DNA of 64,000 nt from Larus michahellis (Eukaryota; Chordata; Aves; Charadriiformes; Laridae): positions 12,470,711-12,534,710 of the forward strand of contig NC_133910.1 in NCBI RefSeq assembly GCF_964199755.1. The letters run 5' to 3'. The notes below the pieces were generated by a model. It was given only the letters and a program-made list of their open reading frames with translations. It was not told the DNA's origin and ran no database searches. The position numbers and the translations under genes were made by a program. This document shows, one piece after another, positions 13,701 to 44,740 of this stretch; within the stretch, counting starts at the first letter, position 1; each line of letters opens with the position of its first letter.

Positions 13701-16700
13701 CATGATGTGAGACATCTTAAAGCAGCCTGATTTGCAGGGAGCGCTGAGTATGCATCAGAACTGAAGGCCCTTGAAATTACCAGTTACTTCTGGCTGATTC
13801 TTATCTACTGGTTAGGAACCCACAGGCTCCTTACTGAGGAAACACCTGCTCTTACAATAGCCAAGGAGAGACCAAGGGTGGGAAATCCATCTGCATAATC
13901 TGATGAGCATTAAACTAACCAAGTCAAAAGCCAAGGAACTGACTTAATCTTCTGTGATCTTTTCCCCCTCCCTCATGCAGAGGTAAGTTAAGGACACAGT
14001 TGCATCTCCCATTCTCAGGATGTTATTGGGGCTGTGCTCAAAATAATATGCATGAAAAGCAAATCTCTGATGTGTGGAATTAATGATGTGGGAGACAACG
14101 AGGACATCTGAATGGACTTTTTGGAGTGCAAAGCTGCAGTGTGCCATAAGGGCACTCAAGCCAAATTCCCTTTTCCTGCAGTGAAGCCAGGTGCAAATGC
14201 TTCACCCCCAGGTCTTGAGGGGGTGGCATATTGTGTAGAGTGTGTGTGTATCTGCCAGGGCAGTGTTGGCTGATAAAGCAATTTGTCTGTCCTCAAGTCC
14301 TGGTCTCAAATCGCGCATCCCTTGTATGTGAAGAGAACACCCTTGCTGACATGGAGTTAGTAGGTAGTGAAAGCTGCCTGAAGTTCAATTCCTGTATGGG
14401 TCCATGAAGGGAACAGAAGGCAGAGTAGGAGCAAAAGGAGGACATCCACCAGCTTTGTTTCTTTCTGAGGAGCCTGGAGCAGGGCTGGTGTAGCCCTTAC
14501 TTTCTACAGCCGTAGAATGAAATGAGTACAACCCTCAATTAATAATCTTATCTGACTTTAAGGTTGTGTTGAGGTGCAGTAGCGCACTAAACCTCTCCTG
14601 CAGTTGTAAGAAGGTCTGGGCAAGATGATCATGGGCCTACTGCTTCTCTGAGATATGGGGAGTAGCATATGGTGGCAGAAGCTTCCAGCTATTGCCTGTT
14701 GTCATGAAAAAGGGTCCAAGCGTCTGCCTTGGTGGCTGTAAGGAGCCTGTGTGTGGGAGTAATGCTTGGAGCAGCAGCCTGAGGATGCCTGCTCCAGCTG
14801 CCCTGCTGCCTCAGTGTGGTTCTGGCTGCTGGCTCCATCCAGCCTTCAGAAGGGCTCAGTCGCTGCCTTTCTCGCCTGTGAGAGCAGCACTGCTTCCAAG
14901 GTGCTGTTTCTCTGATGGGCTGGCTACTGAAACGGGGGCCAGGCACTGGCTGGGGCTCAAGACTCTGCTGCAGCCTTGCTGGGTGGCCCCGGGCAGGTCA
15001 CTTCGCCATGGTGTGAAGCATGAGGTGTGACCATCAGCTCTTCTACCCTGTGTCTGTAGAGTGCTAAGTACTGAGGGATTCTGGTCTCTGCACAGCCTCC
15101 ATGTGCTACTGTAATGTAAATAATTATGTGGAGGTAAAGATGAGGTCAAGGAACATCTCTTAAACTTGATAATTTTCCCTGATGGGAAGATTTATATTTC
15201 TGCTTCTGGCTGGGCTGGAATTGTGCCAGTTTTGGATCGGTGTCCAAGTAACCATGCAGAAATACTATACCAAGAAGGGGAAAAAAAAAAAAAGAGTTGC
15301 TGGGCTCACATGCTAACATAAAGCTTGCTACCTTCTAATTTTGCAATCAAAACAAATACCATCCTGCACTGCACGAACAGCAGCAAGGGAGTGAGCCATC
15401 CGTTAAATGTTCAGCACTGCCAAAGGAAGTGGCAGAACCGTTAGCTGAAGCAGCAGGCTTACTGGCACAGTGCACATTTCATGGGGCTTTATAGCTTTTT
15501 TTAAAATAGTCTCCACCACTGCAGACAGCCTGTGGGCTGCATCAGCCGAGTAAAATGTTATCCTGCTAGTACTGGGAATTATTAACGTGTTTTCTCCATG
15601 CCAACTGTCTCTCCAGTGACTGACCCATGCAAGCAACTCAATGAAAGAAAAGTTTAAAAAAATAAAATAAAATCCTTCCAACCTAGCTGGTTTTTGTTTT
15701 GTGGGTTGTGTTGGTTTTTTTTTTTTTTGATGGCTGGTTTGGCTGAGGGATGAGCCAAACCCTGTAGCTTTGCTGGATACCACACTGAGGTTGCAACTTA
15801 GCACAAAAGGACAGACTTGAACTCCAGAGAAGCAAGATTTATTTGAGAATTTGGGTTTGGGTTTTGCTTTTAATTATCGTCTCGGACTAGGGTGAATAAG
15901 GAGGAGGACAAATGCACAGTGTGGGAAGCAGCGTACGCTCTTCGTGTGTGACAGCGAAAGGGTGTACTTTAATTTTGTAATAGCAGAACTCTACACGTGC
16001 AGCCAGAAAAATCAAGAAAACCTTCTGTTACTTGAACATTACAGGTCTGAGAAACAAGATAAATAGCAATGCAAAAATTTAAATTTAAGAAGTTACTACT
16101 CTAGGGTAAAAGAAGTCCAACCTTAGGCCCTCACTGGAAGATGCACATGATATCTGTGCCAAGGCTGGTTTTGGCAGTCTTTGTTCCAGGCTTGTGCAGT
16201 ACCTTGTACAGCAATGCTCTGGTTCACAACTGAGGTCCCTAATAGTTTAAATAGTTATTGATGCTAATACAGTTTCAGTAGATGCTGAAGTGCTTAGATT
16301 AGAGCTGTATGTTTTGATTCTACTTGTCATTATGGGACAATTTGTGTAAGCTTGCTTGTTTTTTGTGTGGGTGGCTACTTAACTGTTGTGTTGGATGATT
16401 TGTATGGTAAGTTGAGATGTCAGATGGTCATGGCTCTCACTTTCCTCATTTGATAAATGAGGTCTGACAACTGATTCCTCAGGCAGGATTGTGGCCTCTC
16501 TGAATTCAATGTTATATGTTCTTGGACATTTCCAAATCATTTGCACCCTCGGCTTCCAGATTCCTCGTGATCCTGCTTTTTACATTCTTAAAAATAATAT
16601 TATTTTGAAACTTCAGAAATAAAGGAATGGATGAAGAAACAAATTTTTAGTTTTAAAAAATTAAGGAATGATCTGATATCAGACCAGCTTCCCCAGCATG

Positions 16701-19381
16701 TGATGAGGAAGCTGATGGACCAACGGCTAAAAGGGTGCAGTGAGGCACATGCACATTAAAGCTGCATTTATGCTGGGAACAGATACTTCCAGTGCTGCTG
16801 AGATAGCCCAGGTAGCTGTTCCTGTCTTTGAGCCGCAGGATCCAGCGTTTAAATGACAGTGGTGCAAAGAGGTTTGAGGTTTGTAGCCACTTTTAGTTGT
16901 AATAACCAATGAGTTGGAGCATGCAAGTTAAAGAGGATCAGCTGTCAGAGGACTAGCTGAGTTGGCTGTCATGATTCTGCCTCTCCTACTTTTGGTAATG
17001 TTCTTAATTAAAATCCTTTCTGAGTTGTGTCACTGGTGACTGTTACATGCTTCTCTTATGTGGACTGTACGAGCCTTGTTTAAGCTTAATGATCAAAATG
17101 TGCATGTGAAGAGGCAGTGCGTGTCCCAGGGAGTTTGCAGGCTGACTGGCTGGAGCAGATGAAGACAGAAAGGAACTATTGCTATCACCATGGCCCAGAG
17201 GAGGAGCTGTGGTGTGAAGATACTGAGCACCTTGGCTAAGGTCGGAGAGGGAGTTTGGGAGAGGTAGGAGTTAGATCTGTGTTTTTTGAATTACAGTTGC
17301 GGGTTTTAACAAAAATTACCTTAAAAGTCCTTATCAAATGCAGTTTAGCATCAGGAGGAAATGAGGAAATTGAAATGAAAAGAGAATCGTTGTATTTAAC
17401 CTTAGGTTATTTAAAGGGAAGACTTAAGTTACACAGCATAGTTTCAAACTTGTGACTGAAAAGCTGTATAGCAGTGGGAATTGCTCTCTGTGGGTGTTTT
17501 GTTTCCTGTCCATCCTTGCACTGGATTCAGTTTGTTAATCAAGAAGACAGCAAACAAAATGCTTCAGTGGTGGTCACCAGGGGCCTGCAGTCAGCGTTGC
17601 ATACAATTGGCTGATGGCCTTGGGGTCTGAAATCCCTGCAGAGGGCTGTCCAGAACCAGACTGAGTGAAACTTCACAGTTATCTTTTTTTCTCCTTTTTA
17701 GTTCCTTGTCTACTCCCCCACCCCCCCACCCCCAGCCTTGATATGAAGGTTGCATTTGGTGGTGTTTCTGCCACTGCTTTGAGTTGATGGAACATCAAGA
17801 GAAGATGTTACCTCAGTTTCTTCGAAATCTAAAATCCCAGGTAGCATCCTAGTTTTGACATTCCTTGCCCAGAGGATGCCAGCATCCCTCTTGGCTGCTT
17901 GGTGATCACCAACAGCAGCACGACCAGCATGATCAGATGAGAGGGCTGGGGAACAGAGACTTAGTCCTTTTTGAACTACTAAGCTGGGCTCTTGAGTTTT
18001 CAAAGAATAGGGAGCAGAGTCTGCTGCAGATCTGTTTATGTTTGTACAGACCTATTTTTGTAAAATTCCCCCAAATTAGCTATGTGTTTACTTTTTGCCA
18101 TCATCTAATCAGCAACTCAAAGGGTAAGTTGATGTACTATATTTAGTCCACATATTCAGTAGAGATGATTAGGGGTGTATCAAAGAAGAGGTGTTTTTTT
18201 CCTGAGGATTTCTTAACACTCTCTACTTCCTGTATTACTGCAGCTTCTGCCTCTGCTCATGTTCCTTAGTGCAACCAAGAAACATATGTCAGTGAGAGTA
18301 TTTGTGTGGCTTTCTGAACGTACTTGAAATAATTTGCCTCTAGAAAGTGATTGTGGTCTGTTTGCCATGAGAAGAGTAGCTGCAGTCCTGATGTGAATTG
18401 AAATATCAAATGTTTATGGAAGATGACATAGCAAAGCTGTTTACCATATGGTATACAAGACACCGTGATACTAGACCTTTTTTTTTCCCTGGAGTTTGCT
18501 GGGAAAAAAATAGAACACAATTATGCAATTTGTGTATTCTTCTGCATTTCGTATGTGCCCTTAAGAGAGAGCATGGCAGTGCTCGCTTAGCCAGGTCATG
18601 GGATATAGATATATTATTATTTATATTGAGCCTGTATCTTGAGACTTCTGTACAAAACTGGGGGCTCAGTTGGGGACATGTAGTAAGGGTAATAGTAAGA
18701 CATTCATGAGATTCACAGTGCAGATCACTTCAAGCTAGGATATTTCTGGTGACACCTTTCATTCACAACTGTTCAGAGCACCTCCCTCTGCCATTTCTTT
18801 TATTTCTCTGTATCGAGGTCCTCTGACAGCTGTCATCCGCTCCTGATGATGGGATTTTAGATTAACCACTGCACCAGTGTAGAGACTTGTAAGCTAACTC
18901 GGTGCCAGCAAACATGGATCTAGTGACAGTGCAGCTAAGTTTACATGGAGCTCCAAGCTATGGATTTACTAGCATGGATCAGCACACTTCTGGAAATCTC
19001 TGTGTTACATCTTGACAGTGTTCCCTGACAGTATTTTTATGCTACCCCATGGGTTTTCTTTGCACAAAGATGCTCTCTCAGCCAGATAGAGCAAGAACTA
19101 GTCCTGTGAAGCTTACTGACTTTCTGCAAGCTTTGAATTTGGGAATTGCTGTTCCACGGTCTCTTGGGTCTTGAACTGTGCCCATCATCAAGATAAAGCA
19201 TGTTACAAGGGAATGAAGCAGATGGGGTAAAGAGCCTCAGTTAAGACACTTCTGCTTTTGATTGAACATGCCTACTTCAAGTAAGTATCTGAATTTATAC
19301 ATTGTCCTCTTCCTCACATTTGATCTAGGTTGTATGGTTGGACCCTGGAAATGGGATGTCAGTCCCATTCAGGGAGCATAA

Positions 19382-38022
<18,641 letters not shown>

Positions 38023-39255
38023 GTTACGGACATTTACACACAAAACACAAAATGGACATCACCCTCACCGATGCTCTGCAGTGTTCCTTTCTCTCCTTAA
38101 TATACCGCTCTTGTTCCACGGTGGTCAGGTTTTTTTTTTCTCTTTCTCTCTTTCTCTGACTTTTTTATTTTATTTTTTAATTCAGTGTTATAAAAGGTAT
38201 CTTCCATTTTTTGGGGGGTCGCTCTTTTAATAGGTCAAAGATCTTTGCGTGCGTGTGTGACTAGACTTTATGACAAATAGTTCCCTTTGCATAAAGTCTC
38301 TAAAATACATTTTAACTGAAGAAGATTGGTTGGAAGTGGAAGAACTTTGAACTCTTAGCAGGAGATAAATAGAAAGTTCTGCGAGGTTTGTAGTACATTT
38401 CCCTCCCGCTCCTTCCCTCTCCCCAGAATGTTCTCTTTTACTAAGCCTGCCTGGCTCATACAAGGTAAAAAAGATCTTTTTTTAAAGAAAACTCTGTGAA
38501 ATGGTACTGTATCTGAAAGATGTTAGCTTTTGAACTAGTTGGTGTATTTGTTATTAGCACTAGTATTCTTAATCTCGAAGTCTACAGTGTGATGAAAATG
38601 TCAGATGCTATCATCTTTTTACATAAAAAGAAAAAGCAAAAAATTTCTCATGTACTGTGGATTGCTAACATGCTTTTCTTTTTTTTTTTTTTTTTTAATC
38701 TTGGTAGAGGTGTAGGCACCTGTTCAGGAAGGTATTTAAGCATGAACTTAACTTTAAGCACATGAGCAGTAGAAGTGGTTGCATTTCGTGTTTTTCCACT
38801 CAAAATTTTCATTTTTCTTAGGGACGCATTGGGAAGAAGGGAGCAAGGGACACTCATGTTTCTTGGGAATGTTATTTTTAACATCAAGTAGATAATTTCC
38901 AGGAAACTGACACACTCTATGAAGGTTTTCATTTAATTGGAAACAGTTTTTGGCTGCAAGTTCTCAGCTGGACCTCAGAGTGATCCCTGTAGTGACCAAG
39001 GCAAGTCATGTGCTCGTTATTAGACACATGCTTAAGTACTTTCTCCATGACAAGCACCTCAGTCTGGGCTTAAAATAAAGAAGCACTTGAGCTCCAGCTG
39101 AGGCTGAGCTGGCAGGGGAATTGGAGAGGGATGTTGTGTGTGTTTGGTTGGTTGGGTTTTTTTTTTTCCCTCCTTATCATTTCAGTAGTGAGCTCCTAGA
39201 AAGGGAATGCTGCTTCTGTGTCGTGCAGGGTTCCAGATGCTGAAATGCTTACCTC

Positions 39256-39261
39256 AATAAA
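39256..39261 (+). terminator. BRD3: Candidate proximal poly(A) signal of BRD3
   Basis: AATAAA 1.2 kb after the stop codon, within an A/G-rich stretch; T-rich sequence occurs at 39,302-39,311 and 39,324-39,329. It would give a short 3' UTR. Confidence 0.3.
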
Positions 39262-42200
39262 AAGAAAAAAGAGGGGAGGGAGAAAAAAGAAGAAAAGAGA
39301 CATTTTTTTTTAAGGCTTGCAATTTTTTGATTCCGGCGTAATATTTTGACCTGCACTGCTGCAATACACTCTGTTTTCACTGTCCCTAATTTCGTGTATA
39401 TACAAATACTTTATTTATTAAACACCATTGGTCATTTAAAACTTACTAAAAAAAAAATAACAAAAGCACAGCTGCATTATGCAAACCAGCAGAAATTCAG
39501 ACTTTTAGCGTGGTTTGAACCAGATTAAAAAAAAAACAAACGCACGCAAAAACAAAACCACCAACAAAAAAGCAAATAAAAATGAGACTTTTTATTTAAA
39601 TCCAATGGACTTTATAGCTACAGATGCTACAGTCCAGTCTGTTGTGTGTCTGGTGCTCTGTCATGTTCAGTGTGTTCATTTTTTGGTTTGTTTTCTCTCT
39701 TCTTTTATCTCTTTTCACCCCAGCCCCCTTTTTTCCCTTTTTGTACAGATTTTGGAGACGTACAGGTAGATACAATTTCCTGATGCAGCACATTCTTATT
39801 TTCTCTGTAATATTTCCAGAGGTCTTTTTCCCTTTTTCTTCCCTCTTTTTTTTTTTTTCTCTTTGTAGAACAGCAGCTTTTTTTCTTTTATAATCCAGTT
39901 TTAGGAAAACACCAGTTCTATAATGATATAAAATTTGTAATCTGAGGGGCAGAAATGTATTGTAAATTTTTAACTTCTTATTGTAAAGAAAAAAATATAC
40001 AAAGTTTAACAGAAAGTTATGCTTTTCCCCCTCCCAGACCAGCCCCTAAGGCTGCCTCTCTACTGCGAGGTAGCCTTAAAATTCACCCTGCTGTGGTCTC
40101 TAATAATGGTTTGCCAGAGGCTCCGCGGTGCAGATTGCACCAGCTTTTATTTTTCGCGTAGGTTTGTGGCCCTGGAGGACTCCTCAGCCCCAGCACACGA
40201 TTTTCGTTGCACGCTTAGCCTCCAGGAGCTGGGACGTGCGGTGTCTGGGTGATGTCCCTTTGCTGGAAAGCTGGGTGAGCAGAGGGACAGCCTGTTATTA
40301 GCACTCCATGCTTTGCACTTCTAACTGCATCCACACCCAGCTGCCAGTCACTTACTGCCCGGCGACTGAGGTTTTATTAGCTAGACACTTATGCATCTGT
40401 CTTTAAAAAAATCTATCTTTCAAAGATCAACATTTCAGAGTGTTCAGATGTGCGTCTCCTAGAGCTGATGTACCCCTGTCCGTGTCTTATCTGTGTAGTG
40501 ATGATATCACACTCTCCAGTTTGCTGTAGTGAATTCTTTCTTTTTTTGCTAAGGGCTGAGAGCGCGATGCTGTGTTGCTGCAAGACACGGAGTTCCTCCT
40601 GCAAGTTGCTGGGCATCCTTGGCTCGTTTTGCAATCACCAGGGGGCTTGGTTGGTTGGCAGGAGGCTCTCCATTCTTTGCAGATAGTTCCTGTAGTATTT
40701 GAAAGTGGATGAACTAGGGTGATTCTTACTGAAATTAATGATTTTTCTTTTCCATTCACAATGGAGTTATTTTTAGTTCCTGTATTTTCTTTAACTCTGC
40801 CCTTAAAGTCTTCACCTGGGCAGATCCTTAGTAATATATTTGCAGAATTTGCGATGAGGAAATGTAATATACACCCAATTAAGATCTTAGGTTTGTTTTG
40901 TTTTGTTTTTAATGGGGTTGGGTTTCATCTGTGTTTCTCCTGTTGTCTGAGACTTGTGTTATCAAAGCCAACTAGGATTTTAATTAAAATAATTTCAACC
41001 AATTCAACAGCATGACAACTTGGATAAACAAGCTCCCAATTTTCCCTGCTTGAAACCTTTTCCTGCGTGCATTAACCTGAGCTGTGCCGTTGATGGGATG
41101 TGGTGGTCACTCCTGTGGAGAGCAAACCGCAGCCAGTGTTGGAGGCAATAGCAGCCTGCCTGGCAGCCGTTCTCACTGGCATCACCGCCAGGCAAAGCCC
41201 GGGGACCTGGCTCTGCACCGTGCTGCTATCCTCCAACACTGGGGACAACCCCGCTGACCACGGCCCAGAGTACAGACATTCCTCCAGGACACATAGGTCT
41301 GTCCCACTGAAATCAGTGGAGGGGTTAGAGCCAAAGGGTTGGGGACCAAGTGTGAAGCGATGGCAGGGACCTGGCCTGAGATTGTCTGCAGCGCTGGAGG
41401 ATCCCTATTTTACTTGGCACACCTGTCCTAGCTTGGGCATTTGCAAGGAGAGCAAGCAACCAAAACCACCAAGGAATATGAAGAACCACCTGCATATCTT
41501 TGACATACCCAGCTGCGACCTGGGCTACCATTTAGCGGCAAACTTTGTGTTCGTGGAAAGTAAGTTGTTCCCTATGAAATGGCAGTTCACAGGAGAAATC
41601 CATTTTGGCATGACCGTTTCAGGAAAGAAGTTGGTGACTCTTCATTTCAAAATGTTCTTACGCTTTTTCATTTTCACATTGTTTGTAGTGCTCAGTATCT
41701 CCCGACATGTCAGTAGTGGTGCCTCTTGTATCTCCAGATCAGAGTGTCTCCAGGAAAGAAGAGGTGTTTTCAGTCCATAGTAAGTAGCAGCAGCCCTTAA
41801 CAAGTTGGAAACTGAAACAATAGAGCATTTATTTAACTTTGTATTGCATGACATGTCAGTACAGATGTCATGAAATAACATTAGAATGATTAAACATATA
41901 ACATTTGAAATAACATTTTTAAACTTAAGAATAAAAAAAGATTGACATTTTTATGGTAGAATTTTTCTTGAACGAACAAAGTTTAACTTTGTTTTCCAGG
42001 GGAAGCTTCACTGAAATCAGTATGATTTCGTATGTATACATACACACAAATAGTTTTATTGAAACTGTTTTTTCTGTGGAATTCCTGTTTTGACAAAACA
42101 ATATCTGACCAGACCTATTATCAATCAACCAGCATTACTGCACCTTTAAAAACTGTGCTTAACTTTTATCTGATTGTAAGGTCAGCCTGTTTCTTGGCGT

Positions 42201-43275
42201 ACCATCAGATGTAGGCTCAGTGGGACCAGAGGGAGATCCGCATCCCATGGGCTCAGGCCCTGACCCATCTACTGAAGGAATCTGTTGCCTACAACAGTTT
42301 TCTGCTAACCAAATGTTGTCTTATACAAAACCCTTTCAGTTTTGTATTGATGTGATTTTAAACTTTCCTACCGACAGGGTTTGTAACTGTAGAACTGATA
42401 TTTCAGGACGATGTAACTGTTGTTTGTGAGTGTGTGTATGAGATGCGCGCACCCACACATACGCAGGCACGTGTGTGCGTGTATATATACACGTTAGTTA
42501 CCCAGTGAGGTCTCTTTCCATGTTCTCTATGTGGTAGAAGCAGACTGCAGTTACCTAATCTAGTTCTTTCTCTGTTTTGGGGACTCTTAGACCAGTTTTT
42601 AATTTTTTTCCTTGTTTTGAAAGGAATGATGTTTTTTAAAGTCGGGGTTGGAGCTAGGGGGAAGGGATCGGGGCATGACAAAGAAAAACCACAACCTTTT
42701 TAGTACTGGATTTTAAAAAGACATACACTCAAACTCGAGCAGTTACCACTAGGGCTAACTGTGGGCAGGCTCTGCGTTGTTGAAGGTAAATTTAGGGCAA
42801 GGATTCATTATACTAGCAGCATTATCTTGCTTGTAAAACAATGAGATGCATTTTTTTAAAGAAATGGTATTTGCATATCTTTTTAAATGTCATTTTTAAA
42901 AATAAATAAGCCACCAGCTAGGATTTGACACAGGCCACTTAGAACTTACCCCTGATACTGGCATAACCAATCCAGAAAGATTTGTTGTTGTATTTTTGTT
43001 TTGTTTTTTTTAATATTTAAAAAAAACGTTACTTTTCTGTATGATGTGCATGCAAATTTACCGTAACTCTCTTTCTTAAAACTTTTTAGTGCCATTTCTA
43101 GTATATTCCTGTAAATGTCAGTTACTGAAAAGAAATGAGTCAATGTAAGTAGTTTAGCTTGTTTATTGCAAATTGCTGGCCTCAAACACAACAGAATTAA
43201 AAAGAGTTAGAAAGTAATCTTTGATGTTACTGGTAATCATGGACCCTGGTCCTGGGGCATTTGTTTTGTTTTCAT

Positions 43276-43281
43276 AATAAA
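43276..43281 (+). terminator. BRD3: Candidate distal poly(A) signal of BRD3
   Basis: AATAAA followed 10-25 bases later by the GT-rich run TTGTTTTGTGTGTG, the usual arrangement for cleavage and polyadenylation. Use by BRD3 is inferred. Confidence 0.45.
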
Positions 43282-43310
43282 AAGAAAAATTGTTTTGTGT
43301 GTGCAGTTTG

Positions 43311-44740
43311 ATCCCATATTTTCCCCTCTTCTCTCCCTTTCCCTTTCCTCATCTCCTTTTCCAGGTGTTGCACTTGCTGCAGTTGAAAACCTGTAGGGCT
43401 TTGATCGAGCGGGCAGTTGAGTAGCGTTGCTGAGAGACATACGTAAATATACGAGGAGTCCTAGTGCCATGAGTAGTGAAATAATTCGGAAGTAATTGTG
43501 CGAGTCCAGCGGTTAGTGCTGGTGGAGTGCCACGCTAAGGGGCAAACTGCCTTCGGAGCAGAAGGCAAGTCTGGGGCACTGTCAGCTTGGCCTGGGGTCT
43601 CTGAATCACGGTCCAGTACCTGGCATTGATGTGCTCAAAGTACACTTTTCTGTTGGGGAGGAAAACACTCGGGCTGCTTTAATGCACCAGAACGGACAAG
43701 GAAGGACTTCTTGCTCTTCCTTAGAAGCCTACAATCTGAAGGGGTCTTAGTTTATGTGAAAACTGCGTCCAGTTGAGGTAAGTTCAGCTGAAAATGGAGA
43801 TGGACGTTTCACCCAGGTTTAATGCTGACTACTTTCAAGCCGCCAAGACCTGAAGGAACCAGAGGGAATTTGTCGCTGTGCTGGCCCTGCAGGTCGGCGA
43901 GCTCAGGGCAACTGGGACGGGGCAGACTTGCTTGGGAAAGGAGCGGGGGCAGAGTGGCTGGTTGCCTTCACAGCAGAGCCTTGACATTGTTGTATGGCGG
44001 CCAAAATCTATTCTGGTCCCTGGAGAGGGTTCAGGTTGGTTCTGCCGTTCGGCTTCTCAGATGCATGACTGATGGTTTATTTATAAGGTAGGGGTTACAA
44101 CAACCAGGTTTCCCCAGGGTTAATCTTTCTCTAACCCTGTTCCTTCTCACTGCGTTTAAAAGCCACGATCTCTCTAAAGTTTCAGCAAACCTGTTTGGCT
44201 TAGCTGTTGCATCTGTAGCTGTGTGCTGTAGCAATGATACCCCCAAAGGAACAGTCTGTTCAACCTATCCTTTAAAAATCTCCTGTGAGGCCATTGTGCC
44301 GCAGGAGGATGTTTTCTTTAGCGTTGGCTAGTGAGTTATTTGTAGGTGCATCAGGCAGTGCTGCTGCTTACAGACTTGGAGGAGGCTGAGGAGAGGCAGA
44401 ACACGCACCGATACTGGTATGGATGGAGGTTACTGTGTGTGTGACAGCCAGAGGTTCTCCTCATCCCAGGGTTCACCGCTAAGACTTGACAAGGGCTGCT
44501 GGCCTGGGAACCTTAAGGAGCCGCCTCTGCCTGGGGCCAGGCTTCAGAGGTGAAGTGTGTGACTTTGGAGAGGGAGGTTAACCACAGCCCACCAGTAACA
44601 AACGTAATTCCCAACAGCGAGGAACTGCCCGTCTGCGGAGCTTTCCCTCCTCCCCCTGGGTGGGGACGGGGAGGGAGAACAGCTGTAATCCTCAGGTGTG
44701 CCAAAGTGATTAACATGCAGAAGAAAACCAGCGGCTTGCG
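43311..44740. other. Intergenic gap between convergent BRD3 and BRD3OS
   Basis: No exon, RNA gene or clear repeat seen. Small open frames on both strands have no splice context or known domain. This is the stretch in which the two convergent transcription units would end. Confidence 0.5.

Larger units (their letters stand above)
38023..43310 (+). other. BRD3: BRD3 3' UTR, with alternative ends; distal extent uncertain
   Basis: AT-rich sequence follows the stop. Poly(A) signals AATAAA are at 39,074-39,079, 39,256-39,261, 39,575-39,580 and 43,276-43,281. Only the last is followed closely by a clear GT-rich element (TTGTTTTGTGTGTG, about 43,289-43,303), so it is the best candidate for the distal end. 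A 5.3 kb 3' UTR would be long but not exceptional for a BET gene. An alternating purine/pyrimidine stretch with a perfect palindrome lies at 42,425-42,493. I see no coding exon here. Confidence 0.5.

Noticed and set aside
41100-41780. 226-codon plus-strand frame downstream of BRD3
   Set aside because: Longer than expected by chance, but no recognisable domain, no promoter or splice context, and it lies within probable BRD3 3' UTR. A search of related birds for an intact frame would be the decisive test.
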